A stretch of 64,000 bases of DNA, from contig NZ_JADFFL010000003.1 of NCBI RefSeq assembly GCF_015222005.1, forward strand, positions 372,001-436,000. Reading direction: 5' to 3'. This document shows, in pieces, positions 41,168 through 50,407 of the stretch; the stretch's first letter is position 1, and every line of letters starts with the position of its first letter. Made by a program: the position numbers and the translations under genes. The notes beneath the pieces were generated by a model. It was not told the DNA's origin. It did not search any database and saw only the letters and a list, made by a program, of their open reading frames with translations. Source of the DNA: Mucilaginibacter myungsuensis. Lineage in GTDB: Bacteria; Bacteroidota; Bacteroidia; Sphingobacteriales; Sphingobacteriaceae.

Positions 41168-42220
41168 TTACGACTTTTTCCTTTTAGCATCAACAATCGG
41201 CTGGAATGGTCCGAATTTGTGTTGCTCCTCGCTATACCCATCGGCATACGGGCCAAATGGCGCGTCGATAGGTTTAACGTCTAAATTAGCCCAATCGTGT
41301 TGCTGATCCCGGTGCGGGCGTGGTTGCGAATTGATGAAGGCTGCTACATTCCAGGCTTCCTCATCGCTCAATTGAGGGTTGAGGTAAGTGGCTCCGAATG
41401 GCATATTGTTCTTGACAAATCCGGCTAAATTGCTGATGCGATACATACCTGCACCATCGTTATAGCTATGATCACCCCAAAGGGGAGGATAGGTATAGCC
41501 CGATTTGTCAGCCAATTGGATACCCTCGCCATTATTGCCATGGCAAACTTTGCATTTGCTAATGTAGACCGCTTTGCCCTGTTCGGGATCGGCGGCGTGA
41601 TCCATATAAGGCAATTTTTCGGACGCGTTGCCGAAAAGCTTTTGTCCTTTTTTGATGCCTGTGCCCATCCATTTCATATAGGCTAACATAGCTTGAACTT
41701 CTTTGCCTGTCGTGTCAGGCACTTTTCCTGCAAGGCTACGCTCAAAGCACTCGGCAATACGTACTGATGGCACGGTCAGTTTGCCTGAGCGGTTACTCAC
41801 CTTTGGGTAACTCGATATGAAGCTCGCATAGTTATTACCGAACAATTTTCCGCCCGCGTCAAGGTGGCAGTTCTGGCAGTTCATGCCGTTGCTGATCTTG
41901 CCGATCGTTCCTTTCGGACCAAAATACTTAGACGTGTGGGCAAGCAGTTCCTTACCGTAGCGGATCATCTCGCCTTGCTCGCCTGTCGGGATGGTTGCAG
42001 TATCGGGGGCTTGCCAAGCATCGGCTGGGATCTTTCTTTCTTTAGGCTGATCGGTTTTCGTTTGCAGACTATCGGTCTCTGTATTACCCGACCCTGGTGA
42101 TCCGCACATCGTAAAAGAAATGCTCATTAACGCGGCTAAAAAACCAAGCAAGAACGAGCCGGCCCTGTAGCGGGATGATCGTGTACTATCGGTTTTTAAC
42201 GTTGGTCTTTTTGACAGCAT
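41168..42220 (-). CDS. tsdA: Dihaem c-type cytochrome, thiosulfate dehydrogenase (TsdA)-like lipoprotein
   Basis: The 350 residues begin with a membrane-targeting segment ending S-F-T-M-C (lipidation C39). Haem 1 is C115-Q-N-C-H119, followed 39 residues later by C158 in A-E-C-F-E-R-S-L, which fits the unusual His/Cys ligation of TsdA. Haem 2 is C223-K-V-C-H227 with M273 in N-M-P-F-G as likely axial ligand. N-N-Y-A-S-F and Y-M-K-W-M-G are TsdA-family words. It would join two thiosulfates to tetrathionate or run the reverse. Family call from motifs, not from a search. Confidence 0.75.
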   Translation of the reverse strand: MLSKRPTLKTDSTRSSRYRAGSFLLGFLAALMSISFTMCGSPGSGNTETDSLQTKTDQPKERKIPADAWQAPDTATIPTGEQGEMIRYGKELLAHTSKYFGPKGTIGKISNGMNCQNCHLDAGGKLFGNNYASFISSYPKVSNRSGKLTVPSVRIAECFERSLAGKVPDTTGKEVQAMLAYMKWMGTGIKKGQKLFGNASEKLPYMDHAADPEQGKAVYISKCKVCHGNNGEGIQLADKSGYTYPPLWGDHSYNDGAGMYRISNLAGFVKNNMPFGATYLNPQLSDEEAWNVAAFINSQPRPHRDQQHDWANLDVKPIDAPFGPYADGYSEEQHKFGPFQPIVDAKRKKS

Positions 42221-42447
42221 TTCTTTCAGGATGACCTGACGGGATGAAATTCAAATATAGGTTGGATCGTGCAGACGACCAACATTGCCGGGGTACAATT
42301 AAGGCTGTTCAGAGCTGTTTAGCGTAACGTTTTTGATGGGAGCGGATGATCTGCCGGGTAAACTTATTTCATTTTTAAAGCAACCAAAGCGACGGGTGGG
42401 CTGGTAATAGGGAATACAAGCTTGGAAACCATTTAATACACAAAAAC

Positions 42448-43311
42448 ATGAAAACACAAAAAATAAACTATATGGGCCTTGCGCTAATGGCCTTGCTGAC
42501 GGTGTTCTATACGTCGTGCAAAAAGAGTGAAGTGGTAGATAACCCAACGCCGGCCCCGGAGGTTGTTACCGGTGTCAGGCTTTCAACAAGTACCCAATTT
42601 GGTAACATCCTAACCGATAATAAAGGTTTTGCCTTGTACTTTTTCGCTAACGACGTTGCCGGCGCATCTGCCTGTACCGGTGGCTGCCTTACCGTTTGGC
42701 CTGTGTTTTATAAAGAGAACCTAACGCTGGGCGCAGGCCTGAACGCTGCCGACTTTTCGGTGGTCACCCGTGCCGACGGCAGCAAACAGAGTACCTTTAA
42801 AGGCTGGCCGCTTTATTACTATAACCAGGACACTGCCGCAGGCGATATTAAGGGTGACGGCGTTGGCGGCATCTGGGTGGTAGCCAAGACCGATTATACG
42901 GTGATGTTCGGTAACGCGCAACTGACCGGCCACGATGGTTTGCAATATAACGATCTGGGCGTAGCAGGCACCGCAACGTCAAAATTCATCACCGACCCGA
43001 CCGGCCGCACTTTGTACGATTTTAAGAACGATACCCGTAACACCAACACCTTTACCCGTGCCGATATGAGCAATAACGCTGTTTGGCCGTTAATGGCGGT
43101 AACAGGCTTGGCGAGTATCCCATCGGTGTTTGATAAAACGCAGTTCAGCACTATTACGGTGTTCGGTAACACGCAATTGGTTTATAAGGGGCATCCGCTT
43201 TATTACTTTGGTCAGGATGCGTCGGTAAGGGGCAACACCAAGGGTGTGAGTTTCCCTACGGCCGGTGCAGGGATCTGGAAGGTGATGAATAACGCAACCG
43301 TGGCATTGTAG
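42448..43311 (+). CDS. COG4315 secreted-repeat lipoprotein
   Basis: A lipoprotein signal ends Y-T-S-C near residue 24. Four repeats of the COG4315 / Lipoprotein_15 type follow, each with T-x-x-x-G-x-x-L-Y-x-F and V-W-P or a G-W-P-L-Y-Y-Y text (for example G-F-A-L-Y-F-F, G-C-L-T-V-W-P, G-H-P-L-Y-Y-F). Function unknown; genes of this family often lie near cytochromes, as here (divergent from tsdA). Confidence 0.88.
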   Translation: MKTQKINYMGLALMALLTVFYTSCKKSEVVDNPTPAPEVVTGVRLSTSTQFGNILTDNKGFALYFFANDVAGASACTGGCLTVWPVFYKENLTLGAGLNAADFSVVTRADGSKQSTFKGWPLYYYNQDTAAGDIKGDGVGGIWVVAKTDYTVMFGNAQLTGHDGLQYNDLGVAGTATSKFITDPTGRTLYDFKNDTRNTNTFTRADMSNNAVWPLMAVTGLASIPSVFDKTQFSTITVFGNTQLVYKGHPLYYFGQDASVRGNTKGVSFPTAGAGIWKVMNNATVAL

Positions 43312-43332
43312 CGTCCACAAAAAACAAAAATC

Positions 43333-43432
43333 ATCTCATCCTGACGAAGGAAGGACCTTCACTGATATGCGCGACGGATATGCATGTCCGCTTTGCATCA
43401 TGGTGAAGGTCCTTCACTGCGTTCCATGATAA
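43333..43432. repeat. Inverted repeat element with GAAGGACCTTCAC arms
   Basis: GAAGGACCTTCAC at 43350-43362 is the exact reverse complement of 43403-43415. A second nested pair includes GATATGC/GCATCA and GGATATGCATGTCC at the centre. It separates two convergent genes and may end both transcripts. Confidence 0.7.
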
Positions 43433-43446
43433 CATTTTGGGTATTT

Positions 43447-45132
43447 TTACTTAATATCCGACAGGTCAAATGACAGCGTATTCGCCTGCGGTTTCATCCT
43501 TACCACCACACCATCACCCGGTGCGCTGAAAGTGCCCTGAATAGCTTTAACGCTATAGCTCATGTTCTCGAAACTGCAGCTGATCTTTTTATCCGCTATG
43601 TTTTGGAACGGTAGCTTTGCTCCGGCGGCGGTGGTCATGTCAAAATACCAATCGTAGTTTTTGGCGCTTACCAGTTTCATTTTTAGATCTTTCTCGTTCA
43701 GGTCTATTTCAAATTTGCCCTTGACGTTAGCAAGCGGCCAACTGATGTGCATCGATCCTGCGCTGGTGTTAGTGAATATTGGTTGACCTCCGGTCAGGCG
43801 TACTTCCTTGCCGTTAATGATAGCTTTCAGTCTTAAACCTGCTATTTGGTTGCGCTTGCTCCAGATATAGCCATCCATCAACGGGAGGGTAAAGAACTGG
43901 CACTCGTTAGATGTTGCGGCCTGTGTATGATAGATGGACGGCAGATCCTCGTCAAACAAATGGATATCGCGGATGCGCAGGCCTTCTTTCTCCCACAAAA
44001 AGTTAACGCGGTAGTAGCGACTGTTGAACCAGGCGGTCTTTAGCTCGCTGCCGGGCAGGTCTTTGGCTACGGTGTAAGATGTTGGCGGGGTAACTTTATA
44101 GGTCTTCTTGAACCAGCGGCCACTTTCTACTAAGGTCTCTACTTTTACCTTGCCCTCATTACGCAGCTTGGCGATCAGCGGCATCTGTATCTCAAAACCT
44201 TTGGCCATGGCATCCCAGGTAAAAGAGTTTTCCTGACCCGCTTGGGTATAGTTGAAACCCAAAGCCACATCATCGACCAGCGACTTAATGAACCAATTTA
44301 CCCAGGTACTGTCACCACCGCCGAATTTATACACTGGCTCTAAAGTGATCACTCCCTGGCGCGAACTTTCCAATCCGGTATCATACTGACGGATCGGGTC
44401 GCTACCCAGCATGCGGAAGATGGGTACAGGCAACTGCTTTTCGGCGTGTTGTGCCGGCATATACGAGTTGGTACGGCTTGGGTAGTAAGCTTGGTTCCAG
44501 TACCCTCCCCAAAGGGTATAGCCGTCGGTGCCGTATTGGTCTTTACAATTGCTTGATGCGATGATGCCGTACTTATCATACATATAATTCAGGCTATAGC
44601 TATCAATGAACCACGAGCCTACCGACTTTGGATAGTAACCAAAGATCTGTTTAAAATCGGCAAAGTAAACGTCGATGAGTTTCTCGCGCTCTTTTTGATC
44701 GTAACCTGTCGAGAAGCCAATGTCGGCATGCCAGTCCCATGGGTAACGGCCGCGCCATTTCAGTCCGGCTTTTTCTACCAGTGGTTGCGGGATCTCCCAC
44801 CAGCCACCTATCTCAAAAGATCCGGCAGGGAGGGTTTTCAGTAGCTTTTGGTAACGGCTATCCATCAGCGCATCATACTGAAGCAGGAAAGTGCCGCCCA
44901 GTTTATATTTTTTCATGATGTCCACCTGTTTCACTACGGTCTGGTACAGCACGTCCTGGGTAATGGCAGCATCGCGCGGTTCTAACAGGCGGATGAAGTT
45001 GACAATGTTAACGATCTTAGGTGTGGCCGACGTTTTTTTCTGGACAGATGTTTGTGCCGACGCGTTCGTCACCATCAGGCAAAAAGCCAATAAGGTAGTA
45101 GCTAATGTTAGTTTCTTAGCAAAGCTTCTCAT
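43447..45132 (-). CDS. Large secreted protein, polysaccharide-deacetylase-fold-like
   Basis: A signal peptide (to A-S-A-Q) precedes about 535 residues. The N-terminal half contains L-L-Q-Y-D-A-L-M, E-I-G-G-W-W-E-I-P, W-D-W-H-A-D-I-G-F, S-W-F-I-D-S-Y-S-L and Y-G-I-I-A-S-S-N-C, which resemble the distorted barrel of the deacetylase/GH57-like group. Acidic and His residues cluster there. The C-terminal 150 residues are beta-rich. I do not recognise a named family. Periplasmic carbohydrate-acting enzyme is the best guess. Confidence 0.5.
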   Translation of the reverse strand: MRSFAKKLTLATTLLAFCLMVTNASAQTSVQKKTSATPKIVNIVNFIRLLEPRDAAITQDVLYQTVVKQVDIMKKYKLGGTFLLQYDALMDSRYQKLLKTLPAGSFEIGGWWEIPQPLVEKAGLKWRGRYPWDWHADIGFSTGYDQKEREKLIDVYFADFKQIFGYYPKSVGSWFIDSYSLNYMYDKYGIIASSNCKDQYGTDGYTLWGGYWNQAYYPSRTNSYMPAQHAEKQLPVPIFRMLGSDPIRQYDTGLESSRQGVITLEPVYKFGGGDSTWVNWFIKSLVDDVALGFNYTQAGQENSFTWDAMAKGFEIQMPLIAKLRNEGKVKVETLVESGRWFKKTYKVTPPTSYTVAKDLPGSELKTAWFNSRYYRVNFLWEKEGLRIRDIHLFDEDLPSIYHTQAATSNECQFFTLPLMDGYIWSKRNQIAGLRLKAIINGKEVRLTGGQPIFTNTSAGSMHISWPLANVKGKFEIDLNEKDLKMKLVSAKNYDWYFDMTTAAGAKLPFQNIADKKISCSFENMSYSVKAIQGTFSAPGDGVVVRMKPQANTLSFDLSDIK

Positions 45133-45209
45133 TTTGTAGCAGTAATTGGTTCGGTTTAAATATAGGGAGGATGAGAGGGCGAACCGTCCTGAACTGTCTT
45201 GCGGTGCGT

Positions 45210-45406
45210 ACGCAGTTTATAGGCGACTCCATCCGGAGTCTGTCGAAATGAACGCAAGATATCTATTAACACGAGATCCCGCTGGGATCGGGGCCGTTCC
45301 TCTTTGAGCTGACATATGTTTACAAATTCTCGATCCCGGCGGGATCTCGTGTTAATAGCCGTCGGCCAGAAAAGCAGGTAGGCTCCAGCGGAGCCACGTG
45401 TTAAGA
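45210..45406. repeat. Complex inverted repeat element (28-base arms)
   Basis: The arm at 45263-45290 and its inverted copy at 45331-45358 agree in 27 of 28 positions; both include ACACGAGATCCCGC. Flanking hairpins are CTCC-ATC-CGGAG on the left and GGCTCC-AGC-GGAGCC on the right. No ORF. It fills the 275-base gap between the two minus-strand genes. Confidence 0.75.
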
Positions 45407-45407
45407 A

Positions 45408-46172
45408 TTACAACAACACCCCCTTCATCTGCAAAGGCGTAAACTCGCTAAAGCTATTGGTGGCTTTCATCAGGTCATCGTACAGCTGTTTGTTGTTCAC
45501 CACTTTGCCTTTTTTAGGCGGCGTGAGCATTTTAAGGTCGACAGTGGCATCCGTAAATTTGGTGGCGAACCAGCGTACGTTCTCATATTGTGCAACAACG
45601 CCTAATATCATCCCGGGCAGGCCGTTAAATTGTTCGGGGCCGCCGGGTACGTGTATCTCATCGGTGTAAAATGCTACCAGGTAAACCGAATCCAGCACCA
45701 ACCCATTAGCGCGGCGGCATTTAAAGCCGGCTATTTCGCGGGTCTCGTCGGTCATTTTCCATTTGATCTTGCGCAGACTGTCTTTAACCAAATAGGTGCG
45801 CTCAAAATATGTTTTTTGAATAGTGGTCTGATTTTTGCCCAGATCCTGGTGCACAACATTAAGCTGATCCGCAGCCGGGGTGTAGTACCAATGGTAAAGC
45901 TCGGGGGCAGGTTGCGGAGTGAACAGGGTGACGTCCTTGTTAAAAGTCAGTGTGCTTTTCAACACCCTGAACTGCGGTTCGCTTTTCAGATAGTTGTTGT
46001 AATGTTTCTGCACTTCGGGCGTAGGCTCGTTCAGTTTCTTTTTAACCACAGCGAACATATTAATGGTCTTCTCGAACTCGATGGTACCGCTGGTGATAAT
46101 GCGAGGTTTGTTCTGAGCCTTCAGTATAAAAGGCATCGTTAAAGCAAGTATGATGGTGATGGTCTTTCTCAT
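45408..46172 (-). CDS. GLPGLI-family secreted protein
   Basis: The 254 residues start with a signal peptide (M-R-K-T-I-T-I-I-L-A, to L-K-A-Q). The naming motif appears as F-N-G-L-P-G-M-I-L-G-V near residue 180, after I-A-G-F-K-C-R-R-A. GLPGLI proteins are periplasmic/outer-membrane partners of TonB-type receptors in Bacteroidota. Here the start overlaps the receptor's stop by four bases, so the pair is coupled. Role unknown, perhaps peptide or metal uptake. Confidence 0.92.
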   Translation of the reverse strand: MRKTITIILALTMPFILKAQNKPRIITSGTIEFEKTINMFAVVKKKLNEPTPEVQKHYNNYLKSEPQFRVLKSTLTFNKDVTLFTPQPAPELYHWYYTPAADQLNVVHQDLGKNQTTIQKTYFERTYLVKDSLRKIKWKMTDETREIAGFKCRRANGLVLDSVYLVAFYTDEIHVPGGPEQFNGLPGMILGVVAQYENVRWFATKFTDATVDLKMLTPPKKGKVVNNKQLYDDLMKATNSFSEFTPLQMKGVLL

Positions 46173-48835
46173 GACTTAGGTTCTTCGGTCGTTTTTTTGT
46201 AGGCTTTAAAATTCCATACCAGCGATAGCACAAAGAAGCGGCGTATGGTCAGCGAGCGCGATTCTACAAAGCTATCGGTATTACCCGTGCGGCTGTAACC
46301 CCGGTTCTGATCAAATATATCGTTACAGGTAAGCAGCACTTTTAACGACTCCTCTTTAAAGAAATTCCTGCCCGCATAAACCTTTACCAACAGTTGCTGA
46401 AAATCGCGGTCGAATACTTGGTTGGCGGTGTTATACTCGTAATTGCCATCCTCGCCAATAAAAAAACTGTAGGGCAGGCGGGTGTACAGGTTAAGGTTTA
46501 CGTAGTAGCTGCGGGTGTTGTTCTGCCGGTCCAGCAACGATGTCCGGTTGCGTGATATGCCCATGCCCAGGCTAAGGGCATAATTATAGGTGGCTTTCCC
46601 CCCATTAATGCGGATATCAGGCTGATAGCGCATGGTGCGGGTTTGGTTAAGCTGGCCGTTAACCATGTTGAAATAGGTGTACGAGTTTGCGGTGAAGCTT
46701 GGCTCGACCAAGAACTTTTGTTTGGTAGCGTGGAAGTAAACACTCGAGAAAAGGTACCAGCTATCGGCGTGCCTGTTGGTGAGGTTACTCCATTGGCTGG
46801 TGGTCACCCCGGCCGAGTCTATACTGCGGTTATTCACCAGCGCATTGCCCTTGCTATCGTACCAGCCTTTCAGGTTGATGCCGGCATCAGTGCTGGGCAT
46901 ATACAGGCGGTAAAAGCCATAAAAATGATGGGTGTACTCAGGCTTCAGATCGGGGTTACCTAAAAGAACGTTCAAGGGGTTAGCGTTCTGCCGGTATGGC
47001 TGCAACTGGTAAAGACCTGGTTGTTGCATCTCTCTCGCATACTCTAATTGTATAGTCTCGTCCCGTTTAACGGTATAGGTATAAAATACCGATGGCCGCC
47101 AGGTGGTGTATTTTTGAGACAATTGGCCGGTGAATAATTTATCGGTTTGGGTAAGATCGCTATTGATCATCTGGGTAGCCAGATCTATCTTGTTCTTGCC
47201 TTTCTCAATGGTCAGATTAAGGTTAGCGTTATGCTTAACGGTCACCTGTGCAAAATGGTTACTCACCAACGAGTCGAGCAAAGTGTATCCCCCATTGCCC
47301 TGCCTGCTGTAAGCTAAGCTATTGTCGTCGCTAAAAGACCGCGACAGACCGTAATTGAGCGATGTGTACAGGATCTTTGAAAAATTACGGCTCAAACCTA
47401 AATTGGCTGATAAAAAGTTGTTACTATTCTCGTAAGGCTTGTACTGATCAATGGTATCCATCCTGTTGATAATACCCAAAGTATCGTAATATTTAAGGTC
47501 AGAATATTGATAGCCCTGCCCACTGCTTTTACCTTGTTGAAGGCTACCGGATATAGATAGGTTAGTTTTTAACGGTTTAATATGCGTGCTACCCCGGATA
47601 CTGGCCCCTGCACTATTGGAGTTGCTGGTGTAAGTGTTACTGCTAAAATTAGAGTTGAGTTTAACATTGTTACCACGGGCGGTATTTACATTGGTGAAGT
47701 TGTCAGACATCCTATTGTCAGCGCCGCCAAAAATACTGATAGACAAGTTACTTTGTTTGCCCACTTTGGTATCCACAGTGGCATAAGCGCTGTGATTGGT
47801 ATTGCCCGTGATGCTTTCATTGTCGCTTACCAAGGTGTTGTAATTTCCCGGCAAGTTATTTTGGGTAATGGCGTTGGTTGCCTGCCTGCTGCCGTTGAAA
47901 GAACTGCCCGCCCGCCCGGTGAGGGTCTGCTTACCCTCGTTATACATGCCGCGATAGTTTAACAAGATATTACGGCTTGCCGGTAAGCCCGGGTTGCCGT
48001 TAGCTAATGTTGATGTTTTAGCGTTGAAATTGATCTGCTCGGTAGGGGTAAATTTGTTAATATAGCCATCGGCAACAAAAAAACGACCGAGACCTTTGCC
48101 AGCCTCAACCTTACCTTCAATGCCCCATCTTTTGTCCTCGTAGATCACCAGGTTCATGGTCTTTACTTTTTTGCCGTCGTCTACACCGGTGCGTTTGGCT
48201 TCTTCGGTGCGGTCGTCAAATATCTGCACTTTGGCTACCCTTTCGGCAAATATGGTCTTGCTGACCAGTTGGGGGTCGGTACTGAAAGATTCCTGGCCAT
48301 CAACCAATACCTTTTTTACCTCGTCGCCATGGAAAATGATCTTTCCCTCGCGATCTATCCGCATACCGGGCAATTGTTTCAGGATGTCCTCTACCTTGGC
48401 ATTTTTTTCGGCAGCGTAGGCGGCCGCGTTAAACGTAGTGGTATCGCCATTGATGGTCATGGGCACGGTCCTGGCCTTGATCAGCACCTCGTTCAGCAGT
48501 TTAATGCGCGATATCAGGTTGATCTTAACGTAGCTTTTAACAGGGTTAGCAGCATCGAGCTTAAAAGTATCGCTGTAGTCGGCATAGTCGGGATAGGTCA
48601 CCAGCAACATGTACTTGCCGGACGGTAGGCCGCCGATATCGAACTTGCCTTTATCCGCGTAAGCGAAGGTAACCAGCATCGAATCGGGCAAACTCATTAC
48701 CGCCACGGTAGCCTGGTCGATAGCCGTTTTGGCCGAACTATCGGCCACCATGCCTTTAACTGCATACTTTTGCTGGGCAAAGCTTATGGTGGAGTAGAGG
48801 CAGCATAAAAACACTGCCACAATTGTGAACCGCAT
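46169..48835 (-). CDS. TonB-receptor-like outer-membrane beta-barrel protein
   Basis: A signal peptide (to S-F-A-Q) is followed by a carboxypeptidase-like regulatory domain (about 22-110; V-K-G-M-V-A-D-S, G-L-P-S-G-K-Y-M-L-L-V) and a plug-like region (V-E-D-I-L-K-Q-L-P-G-M). About 650 residues of alternating barrel strands follow, rich in Asn, Tyr and Ser. This is the OMP_b-brl_3 class often paired with GLPGLI proteins. The ligand is unknown. Confidence 0.9.
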   Translation of the reverse strand: MRFTIVAVFLCCLYSTISFAQQKYAVKGMVADSSAKTAIDQATVAVMSLPDSMLVTFAYADKGKFDIGGLPSGKYMLLVTYPDYADYSDTFKLDAANPVKSYVKINLISRIKLLNEVLIKARTVPMTINGDTTTFNAAAYAAEKNAKVEDILKQLPGMRIDREGKIIFHGDEVKKVLVDGQESFSTDPQLVSKTIFAERVAKVQIFDDRTEEAKRTGVDDGKKVKTMNLVIYEDKRWGIEGKVEAGKGLGRFFVADGYINKFTPTEQINFNAKTSTLANGNPGLPASRNILLNYRGMYNEGKQTLTGRAGSSFNGSRQATNAITQNNLPGNYNTLVSDNESITGNTNHSAYATVDTKVGKQSNLSISIFGGADNRMSDNFTNVNTARGNNVKLNSNFSSNTYTSNSNSAGASIRGSTHIKPLKTNLSISGSLQQGKSSGQGYQYSDLKYYDTLGIINRMDTIDQYKPYENSNNFLSANLGLSRNFSKILYTSLNYGLSRSFSDDNSLAYSRQGNGGYTLLDSLVSNHFAQVTVKHNANLNLTIEKGKNKIDLATQMINSDLTQTDKLFTGQLSQKYTTWRPSVFYTYTVKRDETIQLEYAREMQQPGLYQLQPYRQNANPLNVLLGNPDLKPEYTHHFYGFYRLYMPSTDAGINLKGWYDSKGNALVNNRSIDSAGVTTSQWSNLTNRHADSWYLFSSVYFHATKQKFLVEPSFTANSYTYFNMVNGQLNQTRTMRYQPDIRINGGKATYNYALSLGMGISRNRTSLLDRQNNTRSYYVNLNLYTRLPYSFFIGEDGNYEYNTANQVFDRDFQQLLVKVYAGRNFFKEESLKVLLTCNDIFDQNRGYSRTGNTDSFVESRSLTIRRFFVLSLVWNFKAYKKTTEEPKS

Positions 48836-49011
48836 ATTTAGGTAGAATGGTTTATTAGGTCGGGAACGAAACTATAGAAATAGTTTTGAATTTTTATCAT
48901 CATCAACAAATTTTAACTATCAAAGATGTTACAGTATCTTGCCGCCACTATTAGCCCCCGAAAATGTTATAACCCTATATTGTACCTGACAAACAAAAAG
49001 AGCAAAACCTC

Positions 49012-50211
49012 ATGTTATCAAAATTTTATAAGCCGCTTTTATTGAGTGGTATCTTTATGGCGGCCACGGTTGCAGCCACCGCACAGGACAACGCGCCTGT
49101 CGAGAAAAACAAAGCCAATACCGACTACAAACCGGCTTTTGCGGGGCAGACACGTGGCCCGGGTGTGAAGAGCAAAACTGCTTACACATCTACCGTTTTA
49201 AGCACCACGCTTAAAAACCCATGGGGTTTGCGCACCCTGCCCGACGGCCGTTTGCTGTTGAGTGGCAAAAGCGGTACAATGCAAATATTGGCGACCGATG
49301 GCACAGTTGAGAAAGACATCACCGGCTTCCCGGCGGTACAATTCAGGGATCAGGGTGGTTTATTAGATATAGCGCTCGACCCTGCTTTTGCCAAGAACCG
49401 CATGCTGTACTGGACCTACGCCCAACCTGGCGAGGGCGCTACTTTAGCTGTAGCCAAAGGCAAATTATCTGCCGATGAGACCAAGTTAGAGGATGTAAAA
49501 GTGATCTGGGAGGCCACACCACGTTACCGCGGTGCAGGTCAGTTCGGTTCTCGTATCGTGTTCGATAAGCAAGGTAACCTGTTCGTAAGTGTAGGCGACC
49601 GCCAATCTAACGAGATACGCGTGAAAGCGCAGGACCTGACCTCTACTTTAGGCAAGATCGTTCATATCACCCCGGAAGGTAAGCCGGTGGCTAATGGTCC
49701 GTTCGCGGGTAAAGAAGGCACACCTGCCGAGATCTATGCCCTTGGTTTCCGTAACCCGGACGGCCTGACCATGAATCCTGCAACAGGCGACCTGTGGGAG
49801 GTAGAATTTGGTCCGCGCGGTGGTGATGAGCTTAACCTGATCAAAGCCGGACAGAACTACGGCTGGCCTTTTGTGACCTACGGCATTGAATACGGCGGCA
49901 GCAAAGTTTACGATGGTATCCAGCAAAAAGAAGGCACTACCCAACCGGTTTACTACTGGGATCCGGTAATATCTCCCGGCTGTTTGGTGTTTTACACCGG
50001 CAACATTGCCGAGTGGAAAGGCAACCTGCTGGTTGGCGGCCTGAGCGGTAACCACATCATCCGCCTGGTGATCAAAGACAATAAGGTAGTTGGCGAAGAG
50101 CGCCTGTTAGAAGATAAACGCGAACGCTGGCGCTGCATGACCATTGGCAAAGACGGCGCGATCTACGCGGGTACCGATGGCGGTAAGCTTTACAAAATAG
50201 CTAAGCAATAA
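49012..50211 (+). CDS. PQQ-dependent soluble sugar dehydrogenase
   Basis: The 399 residues have a signal peptide (to A-T-A-Q) and a six-bladed propeller with the family words W-G-L-R-T-L-P-D-G, Q-G-G-L-L-D-I-A-L-D, G-S-R-I-V-F-D, L-G-F-R-N-P-D-G-L and G-Q-N-Y-G-W-P. These carry the PQQ/Ca sites and catalytic His region of aldose sugar dehydrogenases. It oxidises aldoses to lactones in the periplasm. PQQ genes are not in the window. Confidence 0.92.
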   Translation: MLSKFYKPLLLSGIFMAATVAATAQDNAPVEKNKANTDYKPAFAGQTRGPGVKSKTAYTSTVLSTTLKNPWGLRTLPDGRLLLSGKSGTMQILATDGTVEKDITGFPAVQFRDQGGLLDIALDPAFAKNRMLYWTYAQPGEGATLAVAKGKLSADETKLEDVKVIWEATPRYRGAGQFGSRIVFDKQGNLFVSVGDRQSNEIRVKAQDLTSTLGKIVHITPEGKPVANGPFAGKEGTPAEIYALGFRNPDGLTMNPATGDLWEVEFGPRGGDELNLIKAGQNYGWPFVTYGIEYGGSKVYDGIQQKEGTTQPVYYWDPVISPGCLVFYTGNIAEWKGNLLVGGLSGNHIIRLVIKDNKVVGEERLLEDKRERWRCMTIGKDGAIYAGTDGGKLYKIAKQ

Positions 50212-50229
50212 GCTTAAGCATAAAATTGA

Positions 50230-50266
50230 CAAAGCCCCGTATCGAGAGATGCGGGGCTTTGTTTTT
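50230..50266 (+). terminator. Terminator of the PQQ dehydrogenase gene
   Basis: CAAAGCCCCGTAT and ATGCGGGGCTTTG form a 13-pair stem with one wobble, followed by TTTTT at 50262-50266. Confidence 0.92.
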
Positions 50267-50407
50267 AGTAAATGAACGGATCATGCTTGGCTGCGATCTC
50301 ATATGCCGCAGCTAAAGCGACTGTTGCGCAACTAAGTTTAGATCTTTACAGATAACTTATTGATCGTTGTCTTATATTATGCAGGAAGAAAAGATCAATA
50401 ATTCAGC

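Noticed and set aside
45630-46142. Antisense 170-codon ORF over the GLPGLI gene
   Set aside because: The minus-strand frame has a signal peptide and the GLPGLI motif; the plus-strand frame is a shadow.
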